64,000 bases of DNA, from assembly GCA_047967505.1 (NCBI GenBank), contig CM106540.1, one strand, 5' to 3'. A program made the translations under genes and the position numbers. The notes under the pieces were generated by a model. It saw only the letters and a program-made list of their open reading frames with translations, searched no databases and had not been told where the DNA came from. Origin of the DNA: Dipteris shenzhenensis. Taxonomy: Eukaryota; Polypodiophyta; Polypodiopsida; Gleicheniales. How positions within the stretch are numbered: position 1 is the first letter of the stretch; each line of letters opens with the position of its first letter. Positions 54,620 to 64,000 of the stretch are shown here, in pieces.

Positions 54620-55900
54620 CTACAAGAGTACAAGGACTGCATGGCCTGGAAGTACACCAACATGAAGGGAGTCCCTGCCGAAGTAGTGCAGCACACAATC
54701 CCCATGCTAGACGATGACAGGATGGTACGTCAACGCCCCTACCCTATGAATCCCAAATACGCACTCATAGTGAGGGAAGAAATCTAGAAACTCATAGATG
54801 TGGGATTCATCTATGAGATTGAGCATACGGACTGGGTATCACCCATCGTAATAGTCCTAAAGAAAAGTGGAAACATTAGAGTATGTGTGGATTTGAAAAA
54901 GGTTAATGCCACCACTAGACGTGACCAATACCCCTTGCCATTCATAGAACATCTTCTAGAAAGAATAACTGGAAAGGAAGCTTATAGCTTCCTAGACAGA
55001 TTTTCGGGCTACAACCAATTGTCAATTGCCCCGCAAGATCAACATAAAACCGCCTTCGCAACTGAGTGGAGTGTGTATGCAAGCAAGGTGATGATATTCG
55101 GATTAACCAATGCCCCTGCCACCTTCCAATAGATGATGATCACGGTATTCAAAGAGTACCTGAGAGACTTCATGGAAGTCTTCTTGAATTGCATCTACGT
55201 GAACTTGACATGGGATGACCACCTAAAGTACCTCAGGCTTGTCCTCAAGAAGTGTCGCTTATACTGCATATCCTTGAATCCTCTTAAGTGCCAATTTTGG
55301 GTCAAACATGGTGTCATTCTGGGCCACATAGTGTCCTGGAATGGAATCTCTATGGACCACAATAAAATCAAACTCATCTTGGAGTTACCACCCCCAACCA
55401 ATGCCAAGAGAGTCCGATGATTTACTGGCCACATAGGCTATTACAGGAGATTCATCTTGTTCTACGCGAACATAGCCCACCCATTATACAAATTGCTAGT
55501 ATCCTTTGAGTGGACCGAGGAATGCCAGCAATCCTTCAAAACCCTCAAAATAGCTCTAGCCACACCACACCAGTGTTGAGGTCACCTGATTGGAGTTTAA
55601 TATTCCATGTCCATATCGATGCCTCCATCTTTGCCATCGGGTGTGTGTTAGCCCAACTTGAGGAGCATAATCTAGATTACCTGGTATACTTTGCGAGCCG
55701 CCACCTAAACGAGGCCGATGTTATCTACACCACAACTAAGAGGGAACGCCTGGCCATGGCCTATGGAGTTAATAAGTTCAGGCACTACTTGTTGGCTAAC
55801 AAGTTTGTCTTCTTTGTGGACCACCAAGCATTGCTATACTTTGGTCAACAAGCCCTGCATGACTAGCCGCATCACTAGGTGCATGTTAATCCTTTTAGAG
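54620..55900 (+). pseudogene. Gypsy G3 reverse transcriptase and RNase H
   Basis: Motifs in order: LQEYKDCMAWKYTNMKGVP, RQRPYPMNPKYA, TDWVSPIVIVLKKSGNIRVC, FLDRFSGYNQLSIAPQDQHK, IFGLTNAPATFQ, then MEVFLNCIYVN, where the catalytic DD of the FLDD box is replaced by NC, then PLKCQFW and HIGYYRRF. RNase H follows (FHVHIDASIFAIGCVLAQ, FFVDHQALLYF). Stops at 54786 (TAG), 55130 (TAG) and 55418 (TGA) and frameshifts near 55560 and 55850 are present. G3 aligns throughout with minus-strand G2. Confidence 0.82.
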
Positions 55901-56099
55901 TTTGAATTCACAGTTGTTATATGTAAAGGGAAAACCCATGTCCTAGCCGAACACCTATATAAGGGTGAAGCCCCAACAGGGGTAGAAGATGATCTCCTAG
56001 ACACTTCTCTCTTCTTCCTCGACATCATCCTTGAATGGGCTGCCAAAATCGGTCACTACTTGGCAAACGGATTACCCCTGGGCTAGGCCCTTAAGAAGG

Positions 56100-56877
56100 A
56101 TCGAGCCCGTAAAATCATTAAGGATGCAACGCCATACCAATTGATAGCAAGCCAACTATACCGTAAGGGCAAGGATGGCATCCTGCAAAGATGTGTGTGC
56201 AATCACAAATACATCGATGTGATTAAAGAAGCCCAGTCGGGCATCATAGGAGGTCATTTTTCCACTGATGTTACAGCACATAAAGTGCTACAAGCTGATC
56301 TTGGTAGCCGACACTCTTCGAATATGCCGCCAAATTCATCAAATGTTGTGACCCCTACTAGCATATCCAAATCCCACACAAACTGGATATGATGCCCTTG
56401 ACCGGAATTGTAATCGATCAACCCTGTGAAAAATGGGGCATAGACTTTATTAGGCACATAAGTGTAGCAACTAAGGGAACCGGGGCTAGATACATCATCT
56501 TGGCCATCGATTACTTCACAAGTGGGTAGAAGGGAGAGCCAAGGTGAAGGCCGATGCAAGATCCACTGCCAAATTCTTATATGAACAAATCATCATGCGG
56601 TTTGGATGTCCATTGGAGTTAGTCAGCAATCGAGGAATTCACTTCCTCAACAAAACGATAGCAATCTTGACTAGGGAGTTTATGATCATACATAAGAAGT
56701 CAATGCCATACTACCCTATGGCAAATGGCTTGGCTGAGAGCTCCAATAAAACGTGCTATAAGATCATCACCTATACAGTAGAAGCCAGTCGTATCGACTG
56801 GGAGCATAAGCTCATAGCAATGTTATGGGCCTATACAACCTCCTACAAAGTGGCCCCATTCCCTCTTTCTCGTGTGG
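56100..56877 (+). pseudogene. Gypsy G3 integrase, cut at the C-terminal side
   Basis: The H2C2 region reads AQSGIIGGHFSTDVTAHKVL; the core has CEKWGIDFIRHI, SNRGIHFLNKTIAIL (Asp expected before RG is Asn) and SMPYYPMANGLAESSNKTC. The frame LWAYTTSYK then leaves homology at VAPFPLSRVE, where inverted repeat R begins. The C-terminal region seen in G1 and G2 is absent. Confidence 0.75.
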
Positions 56878-56960
56878 AAACACATTGCAACAATCCGGAG
56901 GCCGCTTGAGTGACACTTGTGGATGGCTCATGCCTTGCATTGCTTGCACTGTAAGAAAAT
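56866..56960. repeat. Repeat R, copy 3 (left part, inverted)
   Basis: 'GGAAACACATTGCAACAATC' and 'CGGAGGCCGCTTGAGTGACA' match the reverse complement of 26567-26640. The piece joins the Gypsy integrase just after TSYK. Confidence 0.7.
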
Positions 56961-57234
56961 AATACAACGTCTATGCTCAACAAATAACAGGATCTTGTAT
57001 GCAAGAGGGAAAACAAGATAATATGGAGAATCAAAAATTTTGATTACTGTAGAACTGATACAATAGATGGCGCTGCCTCCCAACCGTGCGCTCCTATGAA
57101 AGAAGCTTTAATGGCATGCTGGAAACAGTAGAAGATGGAGGTTGGATGCTAAGGAATCAGGGTTGATGTAGCTAGTAATGAAATGGGCTTCATGGGCTTG
57201 CTCTTATATAGCCACCAGTTGTAGTCAGTTAGGC
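56961..57234. other. Unassigned stretch
   Basis: No recognisable gene; it may be an older element containing the protease fragment that follows. Confidence 0.35.
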
Positions 57235-57235
57235 T

Positions 57236-57489
57236 CAATCGGGTGACTGACAAACAACAAGTTCCTCTTGATATCTGGCACATAAGGAACACCGGACAAC
57301 TATTTTACAACTCCATCTGACTTGAAAGCAATCGTACCTTTTCCTTTTGCTGGACATTTTGCATCATTGCCGATTGCTACCAGGATGTCATTCCCTACCG
57401 GCTGTAGAGAGGTATACCAATCCTTCTGACTGGTCATGTGGTGCGATGCACCACTGTCACTGATCCACGGTTCATCCCCATGAACTGCC
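57236..57489 (-). pseudogene. Copia protease fragment (different family), host of Copia D
   Basis: The minus strand from 57489 reads AVHGDEPWISDSGASHHMTS, then PVGNDILVAIGNDAKCPAKG and GVPYVPDIKRNLLFV with one stop: a Copia retropepsin with the DSGAS active site, followed by the usual downstream region. The fragment is cut by the LTR of Copia D at 57490. Its remainder should lie beyond Copia D and E, outside the window. Confidence 0.75.
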
Positions 57490-57840
57490 TGTTGAGATAT
57501 CGAGCTCCACTCGTGATATGCCAGGGTGACCGTTGTGTATTTATGTCACCGACTTGTTAGCTACAGATGCGGTTGGTACACCGCCCACGAATAATAGCTG
57601 GATGACAGCTATCCTTATGTACACTAGTTCGTGGCTCAGTTAGTATGCCACCTTAGTTAGTTGAGTTTAGTTTGAGACCCACATATAGGGTTCTTCTATT
57701 TCTTTGTACTAGAGTTCTTTTTGGCTTTCACAACTAAGAAGAGGAAAACTGTTTTCAGCCTCCACCTTTGTGTGTATTCCCCCATTGTGCATGTGAGAAA
57801 GCCGCAAGTGAGACTCCTTCCCTCTCTCCCACTATCTTCA
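57490..57840 (+). repeat. Copia D 5' LTR, 351 bp
   Basis: TGTTGAGATATCGAGCTCC to CACTATCTTCA, with TG..CA ends. Confidence 0.92.
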
Positions 57841-57842
57841 CA

Positions 57843-57854
57843 TGGTATCAGAGC
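57843..57854 (+). other. Primer-binding site of Copia D
   Basis: TGGTATCAGAGC, two bases after the LTR, complementary to initiator Met-tRNA, as in Copia C. Confidence 0.88.
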
Positions 57855-58385
57855 CTTGTTCGTGGTAAGGAGCTCAAGAAAGCAAACCAAGTTCGCAGTG
57901 TCCTGGTAAGAGGACCAATGTTGCTTTCCTTTTTCGAGTTTGGGAGCAAATCTCTGCAGGTAGCACAGCCGGAAGTGCAAGAGTGCACTATCTCAGATTG
58001 AGACGCCCTTCATGGTGTGGCGAGAGGGCATTATATGCTGCGGGAGATGGCGAAGCCCTTGGTGACTTTATTTTTCTGATTCGAGGTCATTTCGAGGCCC
58101 GTTTTGGAGGCAGAAGTTCTCCGCAGGCACTCAGGAAGAGGCCCTGTTTTTGCTGTGCGACCACTGTTCTGTAGGTCGGTGAAAAGTTGCCGTAGAAATT
58201 GCATCGTATGCCTGTACGCAGCGATATTGGGAGTTGCAGAATCATGCTTGTTGCCTGTTGATGCAAAATCATCACTAGGAAGTGACTGTGTGGTGAAATA
58301 CCACTTTCGTCAATTTTGCAGATCTGCCCGTGTGAGGCAAAAGCTGTGTTTTTTGCAGTGACAGAATATTTTGCAGTGTTCTATA

Positions 58386-59984
58386 ATGGCATCTGATTCT
58401 CTTTCATAGATTGTCACTGAAAAGCTTGACAAGAACAACTTCCAGGCATGGAACTTTAGAATGACGAATTTCTTGATGGGAAAAGGCTATTGGGAGTTCA
58501 TTACAGGAAATGAAGAAGAACCTGTTATTCCTAATGTTCCCAATCAATAGGAAATGCAGGCATTCAAAGGATGGCATGAGAGAGCCAGGAAAGTTATGTA
58601 CTGGCTGTCTATCAGTATTTCGAACTCCGTGATTGTGCATATTTAGGATGCAAGTACGCCAAAGGAGGCATGGGATATTTTGGCAAAAATGTACAGCACA
58701 AATACGCAAGCCAAGAAAATGTAGCTCAAACAGGAGTTGCACAATGTGTAGAGAGAAAATATGAACATCAATGACTACCACATGAAGGTGAAGAAAATTG
58801 CGGATGCACTTGCTTCCATTGGGTCACCAGTGGATGATGACGATTTAGTTTCTATGACCTTGAATGGTCTAGGAAAGGATTATGCACAGTTCTGGACATC
58901 CATTTCCGTCTGTGAAAAGTTTCCTGATTCTGAGGAGTTGATTTCTCTTCTTATTTCTGAAGAGCAGAGAAATAGTGGTGCATCTTCTTCAGCAGGAACT
59001 TCAAAAGAAACTATCTTCTACTCAAATGCTGGCAGAGGTAGAGGCAGAGGTAGAGGAGGCCGATCTGCAGGCCATGGTAGAAATCAGATTATGCAGCAAA
59101 CTCAAGAAAACCAGTCCTATGCAGGAGGATGTGGTAACTCTAGAGGCAGGGAGAGCCAAAGAGGCCGTGGTGAATGGCAGAGAGGCCAAAATGCAAACAG
59201 CAATGTTGAATGCTACTATTGTGGCAAAATGGGTCATATGGCTAAGGACTGCTATAAAAAGCAGAATGACATTATGAATGGAAAATTGCAGCAAGGCAAT
59301 TATGCATCTTCTAGTAGGCAGGGTAATGATAGAAATGAGCATCTATTTATGGTGCAGCATATGACCAATTCTGTGACAAGTGCAGAAGAACGAAATGATG
59401 TGTGGTATGTTGACTCAGGTGCATCAAACCACATGACAGGTCATGCAGAATGGATGCAAGATGCAGGGAAAATGGAAAAGCCAGGATTTATGGAGACTGG
59501 TGATGATACTGCACATCCTATTGTGCAGATTGGTAAAATTCCTTTGTCTATGCAAGATGGGAAAAAGAAATACCTGTCCGATGTATTTCATGTCCCGAAC
59601 ATCACCAAGAACCTGGTTTCTGTTGGTCAAATGGTTGAGCAGGGCTTGCAGGTTGGATTTAATCCTCATGGATGCTTTGTTGAGGATATGAAAAATAACG
59701 GTCGCTTGATAGCAAAAGGAAAGAAGAAAGGCAGGATGTTTACGCTGGATGCGGACATGCTTGAATTGAGTCCAACAATGTTTGCACATGGGACCGGTGT
59801 AGTTGCAGATATTGATATCTGGCATAAACGCATTGGTCTGTTAATGTACAGTGACTTAAATCAATGTAGGCCCAAAATATTGTTGCAGGATTGCCAAAAT
59901 TCAAGGTTGCAGAAATGCATAAGGTATGTGAAGCCTGTCAATTTGGAAAATAGGCAAGGAAACCATCTCGAAACCATTTCCTAA
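58386..59984 (+). pseudogene. Copia D gag, zinc knuckle and protease
   Basis: ATG 58386 opens a frame with TAG after MASDSLS and further stops near 58548, 58645, 58722 and 58750; all stay in register with the long open part 58761-59984. That part holds the end of the gag domain (LVSMTLNGLGKDYAQFWTSI), an RG-rich stretch (RGRGRGRGGRSAGHGRN), the zinc knuckle CYYCGKMGHMAKDC, the protease box WYVDSGASNHMTG and the pre-integrase motif DIWHKRIG. The stops are single-base changes without frameshift up to here. The RG-rich stretch would help bind RNA. Confidence 0.85.
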
Positions 59985-60767
59985 GCATGTTTAAGAGAGT
60001 AAAAAGCCATTGGAATTAATCCACTCTGATGTGTGGACTACTAAAGCTACATCTATTGGAGGCTGTCACTATTTTGTCACATTTATTGATGAGACTTCAG
60101 CAGAAAACTTTGGGTGTATTTTATGAAAAAGAAAAGTGAAGTGTTTGGGCACTTCAAAGCTTTTAAAGCTATGGTTGAAAAAGAAACAAGCCTGTAAATA
60201 AAATGCCTAAGGTCAGATGGAGGGGGAGAGTACCTCTCAAATGAGTTTGCAAGGTTCCTGCAGGAGCATGGCATAAAGCAGCAATATTCATGCAGTCATA
60301 CCCCACAGCAAAATGGAATTGCATAAAGGAAAAACAGGCATATTGGAGAGGTATCTCAGGCCATGCTAAATGAAAAAGATCTACCAGATTATTATTGGGC
60401 TGAAGCAGTTGCTACAGTAGTTTATATAATGAACAGGACTCCCACTGTAGCAATACATGGCATGACGCCAGAGGAGATGTATACTGGTAGGAAACCAGAC
60501 ATTTCTCATTTGAAAATTTTTGGTTGCATTGCCTATGTTCATGTGCCAGATGAGTTGAGGTCCAAGTTGGATCCAAAGGCTGAGAAGTGCATCTTTATTG
60601 GTTATTCTCTGCAGCAGAAAAGGTATAGATGCTATAACCCTTCTACACGTAAGTTCACAGTGAGCAGAGATGTTGTTTTTGATGAGATGAGCAGCTGGTA
60701 TAAACCAGTAAATGTGATGATTGATGTAGATGCACAAAATGGTAATGCTGCACAAAATTCACAATAG
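59985..60767 (+). pseudogene. Copia D integrase, degenerate
   Basis: Core pieces are readable in shifted frames: LELIHSDVW near 60013 (first Asp), RSDGGGEYLS near 60210 (second Asp) and a third motif near 60310 where AAAGG has lost the expected frame (IA.RKNRHI). The C-terminal part is open at 60363-60767 (DYYWAEAVATVVYIMNRTPT, KCIFIGYSLQQKRYRCY). Stops near 60195 and 60323 and at least two frameshifts inactivate it. Confidence 0.8.
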
Positions 60768-60998
60768 CAATCACAAAATATCAGTGGACCTGCAGTGTCC
60801 TCTAGCAGTGGTTCACATACTTCGCCATGGACAGGTAGATTGAGATCAGGAGAATCTCCTCAAAGCAATGTAGATAGTGGTATACAGGTATCACGAAAAG
60901 GAAAAGAGAAGGTAGATCAGCCCATGTTTGATGTGAATGCAGGTCACTCTTATGTGGATGGTGAATCCAGTGGCTCAGAGTAGAGCATTGATGATGAG

Positions 60999-62765
60999 TT
61001 GGGTATTCCTTCTGTTGTTACACCTGGAGTAAGGAAGACCAGGGATGTTTTGAGAGCACCTAGAAGTGATCCTATTTTGTGCAGGTCTACCAGGGTTAGG
61101 TATCCTGTGGATAGGCTGAAATATGATGGATTTACAGCCATTCACTATGCCTACATGGTCAAAGTGATACAGGAACCAGAACCCACTTCTTTTGAGGAAG
61201 CCATGGGAAATGAAAAATGGGAGAAAGCCATGGATGAAGAAATGGATGCCTTGGATGCAAATGCTACATGGGAATTGGTGCCTTTGCCTAAAGACAAGAA
61301 TGCAATTGGCTGTAAGTGGGTTTATAAGATCAAGCACAATGCAGATGGCTCTGTGAATAGATACAAGGCAAGATTAGTTGTCAAGGGGTATGCACAGACA
61401 TATGGCATTGATTATGAAGAAACTTTCAGCCCGGTTGCAAGGATGGCAACCGTAAGAGTAGCCATTGCTATGGCTGCATCAAAGGGATGGTCTTTACATC
61501 AGATGGATGTAAAGAATGCCTTCTTGCATGGTGACTTGCAAGAAGAGGTCTTTATGGAGCAGCCAGCAGGTTATGTTCATGCTATTCATCCTGAGTTTGT
61601 TTGTAGGTTAAAGAAAGCCTTGTATGGCTTGAAGCAAGCACCTAGAGCATGGTCTGACAAGATAGGACAGTATCTTGTCACTATTGGCTTTCAGATTTCC
61701 AAGGCAGATTTCTCACTCTATGTGAGAAAAACAAAGAAAGGGATTATGCTGCTTGTTATTTATGTTGATGATTTGATCATCACAGGTGATAGTGATGAAG
61801 ATATCCTTCATGTGAAAATGCTATTGAGGCAGAAGTTTGAGATGAAGGATTTGGGAGAGCTGCGTTATTTCTTGGGCATTGAGGTGATTAGATCACCAAG
61901 TGGGATACAGCTCTTGCAGAGGCAGTATGGATTAGACATGTTGTCCAAATATGGGATGATAGGCTGTAAGCCTATTTCAGTTCCTTTGGAGCAGAATGTG
62001 AAGCTGAGCGCAGATGCAGGTGAGCTTCTGGAAGACCCTACTATGTACAGATGCATAGTAGGAAGTCTGATTTACATGACTATTACCAGGCCAGATTTGA
62101 GCTATGTTGTTGGGTTGGTAAGTCAGTTTATGCAGGCTCCAAGGAAACCGCATTTGGATGCGGCTAGACGCATACTCAGGTATGTGAAGTCCACATTGCA
62201 GTATGAACTATTTTATGAGGCTGGGGTTCAGATACAGTTGCATGGATACACTGATGCTGATTGGGCTGGTAGTATTTTTGATAGACGATCTACCAGTGGA
62301 TATGTGTTCTCTTTTGGGAGTGCTGCAGTCAATTGGAGTAGCAAGAAACAGCCTACAGTTGCCTTGTCGAGCACAGAGGCTGAGTACAGGGGTGCAGCAA
62401 TGGCTGCATGTGAGGTAGCTTGGTTGCATAAGCTACTCTATGATATGCATCAGTCTACAGATGGGCCAGTTGTCATTTATTGTGACAACATGAGCAGTAT
62501 ACACTTGGCAAATAACCCAGTCTATCATGCTAGAACAAAGCACATTGAGGTGCATTATCACTATGTGTGGGAGAAGGTTTTACTAGGTCTTATTGATCTA
62601 GTTTATGTCAGCGCAGAGGATCAGGTAGCTGACATATTCACGAAAGCATTGGGCGCAGAGAAGCTACGCAAGTTCAGAGACCTGCTTGGTGTGCAGGAAT
62701 TGGGATTGAGCTCGAGGGGGAGTGTTGAGATATCGAGCTCCCACTCGCGAGATATGCCAGGGTGA
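60999..62765 (+). CDS. Copia D reverse transcriptase and RNase H (588-codon open frame)
   Basis: An uninterrupted frame with RVT_2 motifs (ATWELVPLPKDKNAIGCKWV, MDVKNAFLHGDLQEE, catalytic VIYVDDLIITG, FEMKDLGELRYFLGIEV) and Copia RNase H (YTDADWAGSIFDRRSTSGYV, VALSSTEAEYRGAA, CDNMSSIHLANNPVYHARTK, VADIFTKALG). It is in register with the integrase C-terminal frame upstream, separated only by stops at 60765-60767 and 60981-60983. It runs a few codons past pol into the LTR. All catalytic residues I can check are present, but the upstream damage means no normal polyprotein. Confidence 0.88.
   Translation: MGIPSVVTPGVRKTRDVLRAPRSDPILCRSTRVRYPVDRLKYDGFTAIHYAYMVKVIQEPEPTSFEEAMGNEKWEKAMDEEMDALDANATWELVPLPKDKNAIGCKWVYKIKHNADGSVNRYKARLVVKGYAQTYGIDYEETFSPVARMATVRVAIAMAASKGWSLHQMDVKNAFLHGDLQEEVFMEQPAGYVHAIHPEFVCRLKKALYGLKQAPRAWSDKIGQYLVTIGFQISKADFSLYVRKTKKGIMLLVIYVDDLIITGDSDEDILHVKMLLRQKFEMKDLGELRYFLGIEVIRSPSGIQLLQRQYGLDMLSKYGMIGCKPISVPLEQNVKLSADAGELLEDPTMYRCIVGSLIYMTITRPDLSYVVGLVSQFMQAPRKPHLDAARRILRYVKSTLQYELFYEAGVQIQLHGYTDADWAGSIFDRRSTSGYVFSFGSAAVNWSSKKQPTVALSSTEAEYRGAAMAACEVAWLHKLLYDMHQSTDGPVVIYCDNMSSIHLANNPVYHARTKHIEVHYHYVWEKVLLGLIDLVYVSAEDQVADIFTKALGAEKLRKFRDLLGVQELGLSSRGSVEISSSHSRDMPG
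62711..62722 (+). other. Polypurine tract of Copia D
   Basis: CTCGAGGGGGAG directly precedes the 3' LTR. Confidence 0.8.
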
Positions 62766-62819
62766 CCGTTGTGTATTTATGTCACCGACTTGTTAGCTAC
62801 AGATGCAGTTGGTACACCG
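62723..62819 (+). repeat. Copia D 3' LTR, first 97 bp
   Basis: Matches 57490-57584 with two small insertions and a few substitutions, up to GGTACACCG. The LTR of Copia E follows at 62820. Confidence 0.88.
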
Positions 62820-63076
62820 TGACAAAATATGAAGAGGGGAGAGGAGAAGAGTGGAGATGAGGAGAGAGGGCACAGCTAGAGAGCACACCACAAATGACTA
62901 ACCGTACACTAGAATTAGTTGAAAAAATAGAATATATACAAACCCTTTTAGGGTTAGGGTTAGGGGATCTAACCCTTTCCTTTATAGCACTCTATAAGGT
63001 TAGTGCTATGCACATATGATCACGTGATGGTGCTATGCACACATGATCACATGATGTTGAGCGTGAACTCTCAACA
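62820..63076 (-). repeat. Copia E 3' LTR
   Basis: On the minus strand it starts TGTTGAGAGTTCACGC at 63076 and ends TTTTGTCA at 62820, so it has TG..CA ends. It includes a TTAGGG-like run near 62949-62967. Confidence 0.8.
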
Positions 63077-63164
63077 CCTTCCATTAAGATCAACATCATG
63101 AAGTAGGCCTTCCCTCAAGATGATGATTCTGGGCAATCGAAGAAGGACTGAGCATTACATTCCA

Positions 63165-64000
63165 TCACACCCCTTTAATGGGAATGTCCTTCCTCTGCAT
63201 CAAACCAAGAGCTAGTCGGTGTTTCTCGAATAGCTCTTTACCGAGTGGTTTGGTAAAGATGTCTGCAACATTTTCTTTGCTATCACAATGCTGCAGTGTG
63301 ATGTCACCAAGTAACACTCTTTCTCTAATGAAGTGCTCTCTGACATCAATGTGCTTTGTTCTGGAGTGATATACTGGATTTTTGGCCAATGCTTGAGCCG
63401 ATTGATTATCATAGTATATTGTTGTTGGCTTTGACTCATCAAAGTAATTTGTTTCTGACAATAGTCTTCTGAGCCATATAGCCTCACATGCACCTGTAGT
63501 GAGTGCTCTATATTCTGCTTCAGTCAAAGACAAAGAAACAGTTGGCTGTTTGTTTGACAACCATGATATAGCACCTTGACCAAGGAAAAATGCATATCCC
63601 TGTGTCGATCTCCTGGTCTCATGATCTCCAGCATAGTCACTATCACAGTATCCATGCAACCGTGGATGACTTCCTCTGTATTCTATCCCAAATTGTCTTG
63701 TACCTCTGATGTATCTCAAGACTCTTTTGGCTACATTCTAGTGCGACTGTTTTGGATTTGCCATAAACTGTGCTAGTGAGCTTACTGCATAACAAATATC
63801 TGGCCGTGTGATTGTCAGATATATAAGAGATCCAATGAGTTGCCTATAGTATCTGTCATTGACTGTAGGCTTTTCTGAATCTTTAGTAACTTTCAAACTC
63901 TGTTCCATGGGAGTGGCTGCAATCTTGCAATTTGCCATATGAAACTTCTTCAGGAGACTGTCAACATACTTGAGCTGACTCATGAATGTGCTATCTGAAT
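63165..64000 (-). pseudogene. Copia E reverse transcriptase end and RNase H
   Basis: The frame runs from the window edge through MSQLKYVDSLLKKFHM, TITRPDICYAVSSLAQFM and, after TAG 63738-63740 replacing the Trp of SHWN, VAKRVLRYIRG, then RNase H (YCDSDYAGDHETRRSTQGYA, VSLSLTEAEYRALTTGACEA, YYDNQSAQALAKNPVYHSRT, VADIFTKPLG) to its stop at 63165. Only one stop is seen in about 270 codons, so the element is younger or less damaged than most others here. The YVDD box lies outside the window. Confidence 0.85.

Larger units (their letters stand above)
53581..56877 (+). mobile_element. Gypsy G3 fragment (protease to integrase)
   Basis: This plus-strand copy has the usual order: protease (about 53600-53815), a decayed linker, reverse transcriptase (54620-55440), RNase H (55510-55900) and integrase (56141-56877). 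Its left end is fused to the coiled-coil pseudogene and its right end passes into repeat R (inverted) inside the integrase. No LTR was found. Confidence 0.8.
57490..62819 (+). mobile_element. Copia D: near-complete element, 3' LTR interrupted by Copia E
   Basis: 5' LTR 57490-57840, primer site 57843-57854, gag from 58386, pol to 62765, polypurine tract 62711-62722, and the first 97 bp of the 3' LTR (62723-62819). The 3' LTR stops where the TG of Copia E's LTR begins. The family differs from Copia A-C (351-bp LTR). Confidence 0.92.
62820..64000 (-). mobile_element. Copia E, minus strand, 3' end only in window
   Basis: A 257-bp LTR (62820-63076) is followed, reading the minus strand, by RNase H and the end of reverse transcriptase up to the window edge. 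Family differs from A-C and D. It is inserted in the 3' LTR of Copia D. Confidence 0.85.

Noticed and set aside
62941-62980. Telomere-like run (TTTTAGGGTTAGGGTTAGGGG)
   Set aside because: Only three imperfect units, inside the LTR of Copia E, so not a telomere or an interstitial telomere array of note.

Overview
The window looks like nuclear DNA of a land plant with a large, repeat-rich genome. The signs are spliceosomal introns (GT..AG), plant gene families (BAHD acyltransferase, DUF1191, a plant-type UBA protein), Ty1/Copia and Ty3/Gypsy elements with an initiator-Met-tRNA primer site, and a MULE with a SWIM finger. I cannot place the species. A non-flowering plant is possible but is a guess. 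I saw no rRNA, tRNA or CRISPR.

1-4700: three diverged copies of a cassette carrying the C-terminus of a PIF1/Helitron-type helicase plus a small unrecognised split gene ending in an RGG-like tail. 5398-6945: the only gene that looks intact, a two-exon BAHD acyltransferase. 7100-14600: gene scraps in repeat-rich DNA. These are a DNA-methylase-like relic, a 368-bp tandem duplication, one exon of a UBA-domain gene, arrays of ~63-nt palindromes, and a broken DUF1191 membrane-protein exon set inside one palindrome between perfect 33-bp inverted repeats. 15073-18436: a decayed MULE. 18400-26350: diverged repeats, a Cys-rich transposase-like relic, and ~2 kb of polypurine/polypyrimidine DNA.

28985-42681: a Copia cluster of one family with 171-bp LTRs. 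A 5'-truncated copy (A) shares one LTR with copy B. B is split in its reverse transcriptase by a complete copy C (35016-41481), with 171-bp LTRs at both ends and a 5-bp target duplication GAAGT. C has lost the protease active site by a 45-bp deletion. 42682-56877: three pieces of one Gypsy family (two minus, one plus). In the minus copies a retropepsin-like domain follows the integrase in frame. Between them lie a ~180-bp satellite-like array and an intron-bearing coiled-coil pseudogene. 57490-62819: Copia D, itself inserted in a Copia protease fragment and interrupted in its 3' LTR by Copia E (minus strand), which runs off the window.

Apart from the acyltransferase almost everything is a decayed mobile element or a gene fragment. 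Many stop codons are explained by C-to-T change at CG or CHG sites, as expected for DNA that was long methylated. The layout reads as layered insertion: old Gypsy and MULE relics, then Copia B, then C, and separately Copia D, then E.
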